Positions 1-12,625 are shown, counted from the stretch's first letter. The stretch: DNA of 64,000 nucleotides from Usnea hakonensis (GCA_013423325.1 BLJB01000036.1:1-64000); one strand, 5' to 3'. The notes: generated by a model not told the origin, from the sequence alone. A program made the numbers and translations.

Positions 1-3000
1 GCCCGGGGCCCATTTGACCGTTAGTTGCGCCCGGGGCCGTACCCCCCGAATTGCCGATGTAGCCTCTTTTATAGTAGAGTAAGGCTATAGTAAAGACGGC
101 AAAGATAGCTACTAAAGGAAAAACTACTATAGAAGATAGGAAGGAGGGTAGGAAGACTATAGAAGAAAGAAAGAAAGCCGAGTTATAGATACTAATAGAT
201 ATTAATACTCTTACTAATAATATCGTTAAATATCGTTTACTCCGGAAGTACTATTATAAGGGTAAAGAGTATAGAGGTATATAGCGTCTTAATCCTACTA
301 TTAAGAGTAATAAAGGTAGTAAAATCGTCCTTAAGGATCTTATTACTAAGGAGTATAAACTAGCTAAAAAGGCCGCTAATAAAGAAGGCCTTATCTACTA
401 CCGCGTTTCTATTCGTATAACGCCGTTATATACGAGAATAATAGTAAAAGATAGATAAGATAGTAAGTTTAATATATAAGAGGATTAGTCCTTCTAGAGC
501 TAATTAGAGGATAATATTAAGTAGTAATCTAATATAAAGAGGACGGATTTAATAATACTATTAATATTAAAATAGAGTAGATATACTAATAATATTATTC
601 TACCTCTTATACTTATATCTATATCTATATCGAGTTAAAGTAATATATCTTTATCTATTAGCCGGCCTTGAATTATCGCTATAATAAAGCTCCTAGTTAA
701 AAAAGATAGATAGTAAGTAAATTAAATATCTATATAAGAGATATATTAGGAGTTACTTACTAAATAGCGCTATCTAAAGACTAGCTATAACGAAGGCTAA
801 TACTATTACATTAATAGTAAAGGAGAGTATTTCCCTCTTACTCCTATATATCTAATAAGCTAGGTAAAAGATATTTAATAAGAGAGGAATACTACTATAT
901 AGAAGTAATTAAGTTATATACTTTTCGATATATTAAAACTAGTAAAGAGAGGCTAGGTAAAAGAGATAAAAAAGGCCTAATAGTAGAAATAGATAGCTCC
1001 TATTATTATTATTACTCCTATTACTCTTTATACTCCTACTTCTACTATTAACTACTATATAGAAAAAGGCCTAAATAATAAGTTTCCTTACTAATATAGT
1101 AATACGCGTTTTATATTAGTAATACCTTACTAGGTAATAGCTATACTAGCTCCTCTTCCTCCTTAGGCGAATCCTCTAAGTAGTCCCGTTTAAGGCGAAG
1201 ACTATCTATTAAAGGATTATATCGATTAGTATATTAAAAGATAGCCGGCTAAAAAGGAGCTATTAACGCGTATATTTAATAATCTAGATAAGGAGTACTA
1301 TATATTATACTATATATAGCGGTAGAAGGATACTATAGATCCGGCCGTTAAAAAGATATAGAGGGATTTATATATCCTACTCGGCCTAGGGTATTAACTA
1401 GTTAAAAATATAAGTATATTTATATAGTAATATAAATATAGGTATATATAGTAAATAAGTATTTATAAGTCTCCTTATAAATAAGATATATAGTAATACC
1501 CCGCCTAGCGAAAGAATATAATAAAGCCTTTAATTAAGGTAGATAAGATTAATTTAGATTTTCTATATAATAATATAACTTAGGATAACGCGAATTAAGG
1601 GCTAGATCTTATAGGCGATAAAGATCTAGATAATTCTTAGGCCTTTCTATATAACGATTAAGGCTCTTTCTAGTACTATAAAAACTATATCTACTTATTT
1701 TATATATATATCGGTATTTAGATAAAGGCTAAAAGGCTATAAGTACTTAGTATATCTACCCTCTACTCTTATCTTTTATCCCCTACCCTTACCTCTTATC
1801 TCGCTTCGGTAGTATAGGCCTTTTATAGGTAGGATAGTAAGAGTAGATAATAGTCCCTAAAAGTATTTCTAGTACGGTTTAGCCCCCTAAATATCATAAT
1901 TCCTATTAATAGAGCCCTCTAGTACCTTTAAAAAAATTCTTATATCGTAGTTAGGGCGAAGTTATATTAATTTTTTTTTAGCCTCTATTAATATCGACTC
2001 CGGCCTTTTTAAATAGCTTTACCGGATTACTAATTACCCTATAGTTCTAAGTAGCTATAGTAGTATATAGGAAGCTTTTAAATCCCTCCTTATTCTAATT
2101 ATAATAGGTCTTATATATCTAGAAGTTTCGGCGTATCTATATCTTTAGGATCGAAAAAGAGGTCTTAATAGGATTTAGATTAGGCGAATATAATAGTAAA
2201 AAGGCTAGTTTAATACCTACTTCTAAATATATATCTTCTAGCTCTTAAAACTTATAAGTCTTATAATTATTATATATTAATATTAAGCGAGGGTCTAATA
2301 TAGGCGAATAGAGTAGTAAAACCTAATACTATATAAAATCGTTAAAGATCTTAATAGTAATAGAGCCTTAATATATAGTATAGATAATATACCCTTCTAA
2401 AGTAATTACTAGTAAGATACTCTATCTCTTATACCTCTTTAGACTTCTAATTAGAGTAAGTATAATACTAATTAGGGCTTATCTAGTATAACGATTATCT
2501 TCTAGATCTTAATTAGTATAATATAATTAATAGGGAGGGAGCTCTTATTAGTACGCTTAGAAAAAGTACTCTTATCTAAATATACTAGCTAATTACCTTA
2601 CTATCCGACTAATTATTATATCTATTAGTTTTATAGATCTTAATTATATTAGGCTACTACCTATCTATACTTTTTTCGACTAAAATCTAGGCGTTTAAGC
2701 TTATATAATATAGTAGATTCGTTAATAAGGAGATTAAACGCGTTATATAGAAAAAAGCGTATCTTATCTATATACGCTATAGGGCGTTTATTAAGGTAGT
2801 TAAATATTATTATACTATAAGCGAGATCTAGAGTATAAGGGCGTCCTTTATAGCTAAGAGGCTCTAAGGCTACCTCCCCCTACTCCTCCTAATATTTATA
2901 ATACCGGTATACTAAGGACTTACTAACTTAATACTTTAGGGCGATATTATTATCCGTTTATCTATACTCTAAATTATACTTAATAGCCGTTTTAATCTAG

Positions 3001-3330
3001 GGCGAATACGAGAGGCTTATTATAATAGTAATAGTAAAATATATAGCGACTATATAGTATACTATAAAAGGTAAAATAAGGCCTTCTATAATAGCTATAA
3101 AAAATACGAAAGAGATAGTAATAATAAAAGAGATATATATAAAAGAGGTAGAGTTAAATACTATATTATAACTATAGAGAAGGTCGCTAAGAGGTATAAT
3201 AATAGCGAGGGTACGTATCTAGCTACTATATTAAATTATTACGGGGGCTACTAATAAGGTTATATACCTCTTCTACGCTTTTCTTAGTGATCTCTATAGT
3301 AATAGCGAGGTCATTAATATCTAGCTTATA
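1..3330. repeat. AT-rich RIP-mutated repeat block
   Basis: From about position 60 to 3,330 the DNA is dominated by TA, AT and AG/CT steps, while the dinucleotides CA and TG are almost absent on both strands. For example, the 60-base line starting at 601 has neither. CG, CC and CT are retained. Stop codons (TAA, TAG) occur densely in all six frames, so there is no open frame worth naming before 3,226. This pattern, loss of CpA/TpG with gain of TpA, is the mark of repeat-induced point mutation in Pezizomycotina. The first 50 bases are GC-rich (repeated GCCCGGGGCC) and look different, so the left edge of the repeat may lie there or the block may continue to the left of the window. Dinucleotide normality returns between 3,240 and 3,360. 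Confidence 0.9.
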
Positions 3331-3362
3331 TTTGGTGGTTCCCGCACCAAATTTTGGTGGGG
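1950..3362 (-). mobile_element. RIP-ruined Tc1/mariner (IS630-type) transposase relic
   Basis: Reading the minus strand through stop codons, positions 2164-2196 give LLYSPNLNPIK. This is the YSPDLNPIE block that carries the third catalytic acidic residue in Tc1/IS630 DDE transposases. The residues just before it read as a G-[IV]-K-L-x-F-L-like strand and those after as F-S-x-L-K-x-x-I-R-R-N, which is also the family pattern. The catalytic Glu after PI reads as Lys, the change expected from G-to-A mutation. The 5' end may be near the ATG at 3360-3362, where a short frame (to 3226) stays open. The rest is full of TAG/TAA codons. Inverted terminal repeats could not be paired by eye, so the element limits are approximate. 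The sequence at 60-1900 probably belongs to another, unidentified relic. Confidence 0.6.
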
Positions 3363-3408
3363 GAGTGATCATGGTTTCGCTAACGGCCAAAATTCGGTTG
3401 ATTTGCAA

Positions 3409-5572
3409 CAGGCAGTACTTAAATCCGGAATTTAGAGTGGAGTAAACATATTCTATAATTGCTCAAGACGAAGTTTCCCTCCTTTCACATTGTATTATAT
3501 GAATCAACAACCATGGCTTCTACGGCCCCTCTATTGCGGCACCCGAGCTTCTGGAAATGATTGGTACGACAATCGCGACAGTAGAGAACCTGAATTCGTT
3601 GCCTCTCCACCGTCCTTGAATCTACACCCTCTCCCGCTCCGCCTCCACCCCTCGCTCACCGTATAGGATCCATTCCGATCCCTCAAAAGTTCAATTCATT
3701 CCTACCACCCATTCCGATCTCCTAAGGAACTAAAAGCCTACCCCCGACTCCCCTCTCACCGCGCGAAATACCCCTTCCCCGTCTCGGACTAGTAGTCCTA
3801 CCACCTTGCCTAGCTCGACCGTACCGGCTCCTACACTCGCCTCTTCGACCGCTTTAAACCTAGTATTCTCTAGGTTGGCAATATCCTCCTCGTCATCTCC
3901 AAGATAGGCGATGTACTTGCGGGCGTATATTTAAGTAAGAAGAGGTGAGGCGTCGATATGGGGATCTTACGAAGTAACGATAAATCCACAGTCGGGGTGG
4001 AGATAGAGGTGGAGATTTATTATCTGAATATAACGGCGATATAGGAAGTGAAGAGGGCGGAGAAGAGAGCGAGCAGGGGAAAGCTATATTTTATACGGTA
4101 CTTTCATTGTTATTTTTTAGGGTCGTTGCAGTGGTATAGGTAGAAGGAATTTGTGTGGGTGGAGCTTTTAAAGGTAGGGCTGATAAAGGATGGTAAAGGG
4201 AGCGTGGAGAGATGAATTGAGGAGTACTTGAAAAAAAGGAGATTGATCAGCAGTGGGGCGTTTGGGGTCAAGGATCCGGCCAAGTCGGCGAAGAACCCGC
4301 CCTCGTCGAGGAGTAGTGCTAAGCTGAGGTAGAATGGGCTACAGCTCAGCATGTGAGGGATTACGGCTGTGCGTGAATATTACATGCATTAATGTAGTCC
4401 GAGTGACCGAGAGAGAGGATCTACATCTTGTTTTCTAGCTTGTACCCTAGGATACGAGGTGGTATGTGTAATACTTGAGTGTAGGTACGATACTGACACT
4501 ATGACAGCCGAAATAGTAATATCTATCTTGTCATCTCTATCTTATTATTATAAATCCACTCACCCCTCTTCCATCATCATCTCATCTTTTCTCGCACATC
4601 GACCATCTACTTCACCTACCCACCGACTCCATCGTCAATCCTCAGAATCAATGCCAGAGATTGACTATAAACCGCGGACATCTCCTCATCCCTTATGCCG
4701 CAGCTCCTGTTCTCTGATTTGATTCGTCTTTCTTCTCTGTCAAATCGATGAAAGTGTGTAATACAGTCCAGTCGTCCCAACGTGCTTGCTGTTCTCTTTC
4801 GCACTCGGCTGAACGGGCATTTGATGCGTATGCTTGTTTGGTGGGGGAAAGGTTGGTAGGGGAAAGCTTGGATGGGCGTGGGAGGAGGAGAGGGGAAGGG
4901 ATGATGCGCTTGTTTATTGGGTGGTGGTTGGGAAGGGTAGTTGGAGGAGATGGGCGATGGTTAAAGATACTGTGTGTGGAGAGAAATACTAGGGGTAGAA
5001 AACGGGCGGAGGTAGTTGGACTGCTATGTTAGATGGAATGCTGTGAATTTGGGTAAAGAGTCCCACTCCTGGGGATGATTAGTCGCGGTTCTGAGTCTAA
5101 ACGCACCGGGGCTCAGAGGCAGGGTATGAGGGCATGGAAGATTCGGAGCAAGTTGCGTCTCTGGGTCGCGACTTATATTTATGATTGGAGATGATGTCGT
5201 TCGAAGAAGGTTTGTGTTTGGCGAGTCATGTCGTGTGTGAAGTTTTGAGTTGCTAGAGTTGGGGTGATGATGGGATGATGGATGTGTAGCATTAAAGATA
5301 TGAAAGGCGAGTGATGGGTTGGGTCTAGAGATGCGGTGTGTACTGGCGGACTTATGTATTATTAGATCGGTCAAGAAAAAAGTATCTTACTAATACGCAT
5401 TCAACGTCTTTTGTTTTTTCGACAAGGGGAAAAGTAGCTATGTTTCAGTAGTCTGTCCTAGCTTTGAAGGCTGTCTTCAAATTCTTGCGATCGCGATTGA
5501 GTCAAAACGTGGTGACTGGCGTTTCTCCTGGAGCAAGAGGCAATGCATTTCCGGTGTCAGCCTGTTGAGCTG
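3409..5572. other. Intergenic region, no supported gene
   Basis: This stretch has normal dinucleotides again, with CT/CA-rich patches near 3,600-3,800. Several frames of 60-116 codons exist on both strands, but none shows domain-like composition, splice continuity or a credible signal peptide. No RNA gene is recognised. Confidence 0.5.
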
Positions 5573-6159
5573 TCAGGATGTAATGACACGTTTCCATGTT
5601 GGATGATCGCTTACAGTAATAATAAGTGCACGGCTGGAAATCCTCCAACCGGCCGTTGACCGTACAAGATCGTCTTCGTATCTAATTTGAGTTAGCTTTA
5701 CTATCCTAGCGGTACTCTTTTGAAAATCTTCATAGCTAACCTTCCTAACCTCGTAATCACCTGTCTCTGCTGCTCTCCGGCGAAGAACGTCGCGCTGTTG
5801 TACGTCGTTGCCCGTGGTGCCGCGATGTTCGTCAGGTTGATATAGTGCGTCGATTCCGCGTGGTAGGACTTCACATCCCGTAGCGCTGCCGCCATGAACC
5901 TGGTCACTGCAGGAAGACCGTGTAGGACGGGGACACCGGGTGTGTTGAAGTTGACGGTTACGTCTGGCGTGAAGATTTGGGGGAGGAGATCGAAGCGCTG
6001 CTGATCGGCGGCTGTTGCGTAGAGGTTTATCATTTGCTGGATTTCGAGGACGTCGATCGCGTTTTGGGTTGAAAATGGTGCTGTGAGCTGTCCGACGGCC
6101 ATAGTGGAGAGGCTATGGAGCAGCCCCAGTACCAGTAGATTGTGTACGAGCGGCTGCAT
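5573..6159 (-). CDS. Secreted SnoaL-like (NTF2-fold) protein, two exons
   Basis: The model joins exon 1 (6159-5741) to exon 2 (5681-5573) for 175 aa. The 59-nt intron (5740-5682) starts GTTAGC, has a CTAAC branch point and ends AAATTAG. Without splicing the frame stops early; with it the C-terminus becomes RYEDDLVRSTAGWRISSR, a typical end of the SnoaL fold. The N-terminus (about residues 1-24) is hydrophobic and looks like a signal peptide. Next comes the helix I-x-Q-M-I-N-L-Y-A-T-A-x-D and the strand F-T-P-D-V-T-V-N-F. The loop His of H-Y-I-N-L-T-N-I is present near residue 104. SnoaL-like proteins are small cone-shaped domains found in polyketide cyclases, dehydratases and many proteins of unknown activity, so no reaction can be assigned here. 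It stands alone; no biosynthetic cluster surrounds it. Confidence 0.75.
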
Positions 6160-8151
6160 TTGGTGCAGAACGATGGTTTGAAGAAGTTCAAGGGAGGCAA
6201 AGAATAGAGATGCGGCGAGTTCTCAATACTCTGTCCCGCACTGCAAAAACTCCGTATGATCCAGTCTAGAAATGGAGTGTCATTGAACGCATTCATCACC
6301 GTGGACATCTAATAGTCTTCGATCCAAGCGGCCAATAGATCTGTTGCGCCCCATCTGCGGTCTAGCCGCTCCCCTGTATTCTCTGTGATATGGTCGGAAA
6401 TGCATCCTGTTTCCTTCAAATCTTTGCATCCAGTAGATTTTTCAAGGTACTTATCTTATTGTTATATGCCTCAGACTACCTCCGTACTTTTGCGCCTGGT
6501 CCTTAATGTATGCGAGACCAAGGGCACAATTACGTAGTCTTGACGACCCAGGAGAAGACTTACTAAGCGATGTAGTGGCAAAGTTGCGCATCTGATCCAG
6601 AATCGAAAGGCGAAAACAATGAAGTCTTCATTCCAGTCTAAGGCAAACGCTCTCGAGATTTGCTCTTGTCTCTTCGATTGTTAACCAAGGCAAACCGTTT
6701 TCACCCGCATCTCCTGCTGTTGTTGATTCACGAGCCGGGAAATACCCCCATCCTGCTACTCCCCTACAAGCTACCGGGCCGTACGACTAGCCTAACAGTT
6801 CGAGAAGGCTGTGTAAGAGGCGTGGGTTGATGCATGCGGTACATTCTCTTGGTGTGTCACCGCGGGGGCTTGGTTATCGAGACGGCGATAAGTATCTAAT
6901 CGGCTTGATAGACGTCGTGTTATAGGCTAGATCGTGTCTTTCATTAGTTTAGTCTACGACACGCCAGGTTGCTGGAGAAAAGTAACCTCGACATTTAAAT
7001 GTCGGCCGTCTTCAGAAACGAGTCCCTTTCCACTGTTCAGCTCAAGTGTATACATCTCCTCCAGCATCACCTATAAAGGAAGTATGTGGATGATTCATCA
7101 CTGCCGCCCTTTAAGAGTTGGGCGAGCGGCAACAGTATTGGTGTGAGGTAGCGCGTGTATCTAAAGAGAGTAGATTAAACGCCGTCAGAAAGAAAAAAAG
7201 AAAAAAGAAAGAAAGATGTAAACCAATAAATAAACAAACAAACATAACAACTTGTAGGATGAAAACCAACATTGCAGTCTGCACTGCTGCATCAGACAAC
7301 CAGCTTCTGCAGAGATTGTAGACTGCAAGTGATATACACAACGATAGTGCAGATTCATATTCATCATTGCGACAGGCTTGCAAAAGCAGAAGGCATCTGT
7401 CTCGGCGTTCTTTATAGTCCTTCTCTCCCCCTGCCCCCCCTTTTTCAATCCATAGATGGTGCTTGGCGATGCCTACTTTCATGTAGAACAACAATTGGTC
7501 CGGTCAACAATGGTACAAGTAGAAGTACACTTAATCATGATATATTGACAGGCCCTTTGCTAATTCCCTTTTGCTACACAGTCAATTTTACTGTTAAGCC
7601 CCAACGACTTGAATCATTTTAGATCTAGCGTACGGGAAGAGCGTACAGACAAGATTGTACGAGAGAAGGATCCTGTTCACGAAAAGGGAAGTACAAATGA
7701 GAATCGATTTTAACCTGAACTTAGTAGACGAGCTAGCAGTCCATCTCGACGAAGAAGACGACACAGATCGCATCAAGATGAGCACAGTGTACTCGATAAC
7801 ATCAAGGGTAGTGACGTGCAGCGTGTATGCGCAAAGAGCCAATCGGGTTCCGGCAGATAATTGTCAATGAACTAAGGTAAGGTAGAGTACCAGCTGGTAT
7901 GTCTTGGCAATCGTTGTCGGCGCTAGGTACTTAAATCCGAATCCTTGCAGGAAGTGCGTAGTGCATATCCGTAGAGTAGAGTACCTTAACACTTGATCTT
8001 CAAAGTGAAGTTTCTCTCACTACTTTACAGCGCTGGGTGCACCGCACAATCTGACTTATCATACTCTTCATGACCCATGATAATTCTTACACAGTATTGC
8101 CCTCCACCATGAGTTCGACTGGGACATCGGAGCCGAGAGCTTTATTGCAAC
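6160..8151. other. Intergenic region, no supported gene
   Basis: No gene is supported. Overlapping frames of 60-127 codons near 7,110-7,620 on both strands are mutually exclusive and compositionally poor (poly-Lys/poly-Phe shadows of an A-rich/T-rich tract near 7,190-7,230). The last 250 bases are the likely promoter of the DUF2293 gene. Confidence 0.5.
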
Positions 8152-9922
8152 ATGACTTTGAGCAAGTACGCGGATCTTGTATCACTGAGTAGTAACGGCC
8201 GCACTGATTTTTGCGTCCAGCTGTCCAGAAGTCCCAACAACCCTCCTCCAGGGTACGTCTTTGTTCCCAAAGGAGACATCTACATTACTCGGCAATGGTA
8301 TAGACACCCAGGAGTCTCGCCTAAAGTGCTTTCTGACATTGAACAGCCGAAAACAGACGAGAAATTCCAAGAGAAAGCTATGGATCGTTTGTGTAGGGTT
8401 CCAAAGCCTACATACTGTTTCAAACTCACTGTTTGTAAGGATCCGAAGTCAAATGAGAAGTTGGGGATCCACTGCTTTCAACAGATTGTTGAAGCAGTCA
8501 GAGAGGACGCTGCTGCCACTGGTACGTTCATCTGAGATTGCTACATCCCCACCATGTGCGCAAGATTGAAGGCCAAAAATCCCTTGTTCAATGTCCTGTA
8601 GACTGGTGATAACTTTTCTTGGGGTACCTACTTTTCCCAGGCAAGGTATCCTGAGGCCTGGATCCAGCACCTTCATAAGGGTGTATGACTCGACACCAGC
8701 CTATTTGATCAGCCCCTTAGCATGTACTTTGAGAAGTCCTTACTGAAACTGAGTATTGAATCTAGAAGGAAAACGTCAAAGAGCAGTAGCGGCAAGAGAC
8801 AGCCGCGACCACGAACAGGCTCATACAATGCTTTTGCAATTCTTTCCAAATATTCCTGACGACGCTTGCATGGCGATCTTGGAGCATGGCTTTCGGAAAG
8901 GAAGTGGCCGAGTTGGAAGATCCAAAAAAATCAAGGATCGACGGAAGGTCCAGCTGGCCGTCAAGGCCCATATTCGACATCGTCTAACATCCTACGACTC
9001 AATACTAGCAGCCAATGAAGGGCAGCATGACAAGCGCGCAGCGAGAGACATGGTCTACTTTCAGGTCGAAGCAATTGCGGACTCCTGGCGCGCGACGAGC
9101 TCTCAGCCCCAAATTTCACATATTTCACGACCTCAGACGACGGCTTCCAATGGTTCAGCAGCAACGCTTAGAGCCAATCGGCAAAGGCGTGTCCAACGCG
9201 CAAAGGAACAATTAGCTTCTCTCGATGAAGCTCAAAGCCTTGGAGAAGCTTTCGGCGGCCTCCGTTTGTCGGAGAACCAGATTGAGACGGTAGCACGAGC
9301 AGCGGCCACCCGACGACGTGCTCAGAAGGTGGCTCGAAAGGTAGCACACAAAGGTCATTCGCAGGGTACTACTCGTATCGTACGTCAACCTGAGCTAGAT
9401 TCAAGTGTCAAGGGAACCAAGGAAGGTAAAAGAAAGGCCGGGAAAGGCAAGCGTTCGCAAGGGGGACAGGAGAGAGGAGAGGCAATCCCACCAAAGCCAG
9501 CGAAGCGAAGAGAAGACAGGAGACTGATGGCTGCTGCCCATGGTGTTGACCTGGAGCCCCGGCAAATCGACATTGATGTGCCAGAAATTGAACCAAGCCA
9601 CGATCGACCTCGCATACCCCGTCTCCTAAGAAGCAACTACCGAGCAGCTACTGGCAGTTCTGAGGGCAAAAAAGATTTCAGTAATATGGATGATGATGGC
9701 GTTCCTCATTATGGTTCGACACCGAGCATTGAAGCCCCTCGCCAGTCTCGCTATACATTAAGAAGTAGCCAAAGAATGACTAGTGGCGTTCACTCCAAGA
9801 ACGATGTGAGTGAAGGTACGACCGAAGAGCCCTCAGCCAGTTCCAAGATGGGGGTGGAAGAGTCGGAGTGGATGGACATAGACGAAATATCTATGGGGAC
9901 CTCCGAAATGCATTTATTGTGA
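8152..9922 (+). CDS. DUF2293 domain protein, two exons
   Basis: Exon 1 (8152-8521) and exon 2 (8766-9922) join to 508 aa. The 244-nt intron begins GTACGT and ends TCTAG; it is long for this window, but the join restores the reading ...REDAAAT-EGKRQRA with correct phase. The N-terminal part holds P-P-G-Y-V-F-V-P-K-G-D-I-Y-I-T-R (about residues 32-47), the usual lead-in of fungal DUF2293 proteins. After the intron comes the domain core: F-F-P-N-I-P-D-D, then E-H-G-F-x-K-G-S-G-R-V-G-R and V-Q-L-A-V-K-A-H-I-R-H. The C-terminal half (residues about 250-508) is basic, disordered and rich in Arg/Lys/Ser/Gln, which suggests a nuclear or nucleic-acid-associated protein, though this is inference. DUF2293 has no known function. 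An ATG at 8109 runs into a stop after 23 codons, so 8152 is preferred; an unseen 5' exon remains possible. Confidence 0.8.
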
Positions 9923-10331
9923 TCAGCAACAGGTATGGGCGTCAAATGAGCATTCCGAATAATGATATCCAGGAGTCGGTTCGATGTGTTTGGACGGACA
10001 GACAGCCAGCCATAGACTGGATAATCGTGCATGCATTATTCTGTATTCTACTGCTCGGAATACCCCGAAACAAATGGTATAGAAGCTCTTCAAACATCTG
10101 TTGCTCTTTCTGCAGTAGGATGACGGTAGAAGAGACGTGGAGTTAAGCTTGCACCGGCGCTCAAACCAGTCCCCATCTGTCTTAGCTGCTGCAGCCGCCG
10201 TCATTGCTGATTGGAAACCAAACTATTTGGCTTCCCTTGCCGCATTTCGAATATCAAAACAGTGTTTTGAAGCCGCCGAACACCTGCCTAAGCTTCCTTT
10301 TCAAGAGCTTCCTTTTCAAGCACGAATAACC

Positions 10332-11651
10332 ATGACCACCAAAAAACACTCCATCCTTTCTCTACCATTCTCCACCCGCGCCGATCAGCCTCATGCCTCC
10401 CCTCTAGCGACCTACCTCCTCAGCCTCATCTCCATAAAGCGCTCCAACCTCTGTGTATCCGCTGATGTACATACCACCTACGAATTACTGAGCGTCGCGG
10501 AAGAAGTCGGTGACTACATCTGCGTACTCAAGACCCATGCGGATATAATAGATGATTGGTCCGAGAAAACGATTAGAAGCTTGGTGGAAATTTCCAAGAG
10601 GAAGAATTTTCTGCTCTTTGAGGATAGGAAGCTTGGAGATATTGGAAGTAGGCAATGAAACACTCTAAATACTTAGCTTCCCTCCATACGTTCCTAACTC
10701 TGTATTACTCATTGGCTGACAATCCCATGTAACACAGACACCATTCAATCTCAGTATACCCGTGGACCTCTCGCCATCTGCACTTGGGCCCACTTAACCA
10801 ATGCTCACCTTCTACCCGGACCCTCCATCATCCCCCTCCTCCACTCTGCAGCTTCCTCGTGTCTTACCTCGCTCAATCAATCCGTCGACACGATCATCAC
10901 AGCGGGTACCCCCCGCCTCTCTCTCGACAGCAACGATGCTGTAGGTTCGATTGACCTACCCTCCGGCGTCTCCACCTCTACCTCTACGACATTCACATCC
11001 CCCATCCAATTCTCCGCAGTCCCTTCCGCTACGTCTCCTGACCCAACCACAAGTACAAGTCCGCTGCAGACACTGTTCTCACATACAAGGAGGAAAGGAA
11101 GAGCCGGGAGTTGGACTACAGCTACAACTACCATATCACAGAGCTTTGAGCCTACTTCCCCACGCCACCCTGCGAGTCTGATGCACTCCCTATCGATGGG
11201 TGAAACCTCCGATGAAACACACGATAAGCGACAGGCGCTCGAGGAGCTAGGGCCCCCACCACACGCTCGAGGTCTCCTTCTGCTGGCGGAAATGAGTTCG
11301 GCAGGCAACCTCTTGACACCGGAATATACCAATGCATGCGTAACAGCCGCAAGGGCCAATCCCGACTTCGTGCTTGGGTTCATTGCTCAACAGTGTCTGA
11401 ATAAAGAAGCAGATGATGCATTCATGACGTTTGCGCCAGGCGTCTCACTGCCAAAAGAGGGAGATGAGCTAATGAAGGGTGATGGCAAAGGGCAGCAGTA
11501 TAGAGGCCCGGACCAAGTCGTGGGCAGAGACGGGGTGGATGTGGTGATTGTGGGAAGGGGGATACTAGGGGCTGCGGACAGGGGACGAGAGGCGGAGAGG
11601 TACAGGGAGGCTGCGTGGGAAGCTTACGAGAGGAGGATCGGGAGGAAGTAG
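10332..11651 (+). CDS. pyr4/URA3: Orotidine-5'-phosphate decarboxylase, two exons
   Basis: This enzyme converts OMP to UMP, the last step of de novo pyrimidine synthesis, in the cytosol. Exon 1 (10332-10647) and exon 2 (10738-11651) give 409 aa. The 90-nt intron (GTAGGC...ACACAG) splits the codon after DIG, restoring D-I-G-N-T. Visible family motifs are S-A-D-V (43-46), K-T-H (67-69) and the catalytic E-D-R-K-L-G-D-I-G (97-105), which supplies the Asp-Lys-x-x-Asp charges. Also present are T-W-A-H-L-T (121-126), R-G-L-L-L-L-A-E-M-S-S and the phosphate-binding I-V-G-R-G-I near the end. Between residues about 150 and 285 lies a Ser/Thr/Pro-rich insertion absent from the short fungal enzymes but known from PYR4-type ones. 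The frame is open in-frame upstream to 10137, but the ATG at 10332 starts the conserved length. Confidence 0.93.
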
Positions 11652-11957
11652 TTCGAATTCGGGCAATTGAGTTGTTTGTACCAAGGTACGATGCCGTTCG
11701 AATTACAGCAGCGTGTGAGCAGTGATTAGCGAGCATTTGCGTGGATTAAGGTACACAGAGGAAAATCGATTAGAAGATTAGAGGAGACATACACCAACTG
11801 GAAGAGGCGATTTGATGGGATGGATCTGGGTGGACGCATGATGTATATAGCTCTTTGCTGGACAAATCTATATCTGAAAATACGCTGTTCATAACTCATA
11901 ACTCATAACTCGTCAAACGTCGCTTCAATCACCAACAAAACAAAACGCTAGGTGCCT

Positions 11958-12625
11958 TCAACAGGCACGTCCCTCACTCAAAAATCCATATCCGTCCTCC
12001 TTCTCCAGCTCTTCCACCCGCTTTTCCATCGCGGTCAATTCCTCTTCCGGCTGCTTCACCAGCTTCTCCACTATAGCGGATGAATTCTGTTCCTGCTGCG
12101 CAATTGCAGTATCATACTTCTTCTCCTCCTCCCTCATCTTCATCTCCTTCTCGTCATTCCTAACCACCAGCACCGCAAAGCCGATCGTCCACCAAAATTT
12201 CTGCACAACTCCAGGACCTTCAAGTACCTCTGCTCAATCTTGCGATGTAGTGCGACATGTCACCTACTCCACCTTCATCCCTTGACCTCATTCCAGGCTA
12301 AGAGCCCGGCCATTGACCTCGTTGTTTGACGGGACCTTTCCACCACCGCAGGTACGTCCCGGCCCAGGAAGATCACAACGTTCTTCCATTTCTCACCAGC
12401 ATGCCCACCAGGTGCCTCCTTTTTTAGGGACATTTGCTGCCTCTCGAGGGATCGCATTACCCTGCCAAAGCCGCAGGAACCGACTTTCCGTGAAGAATAG
12501 AGTCTGCTACTGTAGAGATATGGATGGTTGTTGTGAGGCCAAAAGTAGCCCACAGGGCCTAATAAGGCCAAATAGTGGGTGATTGCGCATGAAGCGCAAT
12601 ACCCCCGAACCTTTTGGTGGGCCAA
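11958..12625 (-). CDS. Hypothetical membrane-anchored coiled-coil protein, model incomplete
   Basis: The 3' frame (12206-11958, stop at 11958) reads through a hydrophobic stretch, K-F-W-W-T-I-G-F-A-V-L-V-V, and then about 55 charged residues with a heptad-like Glu/Lys pattern (E-E-E-L-T-A-M-E-K-R-V-E-E-L-E-K), a likely coiled coil. The frame stays open a little upstream of the first ATG (E-V-L-E-G-P-G-V-V-Q), so an earlier exon is expected. A second open frame at 12625-12275 on the same strand could provide it, ending near a GTCAAG donor, but the phases could not be reconciled with confidence. No family is recognised. A single-pass mitochondrial or ER protein would fit the layout, which is inference only. 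Confidence 0.35.

Noticed and set aside
3226..3408. Short open minus-strand frame at the edge of the RIP block
   Set aside because: It may hold the start of the ruined transposase but is not an intact gene; it is treated as part of the mobile-element relic.
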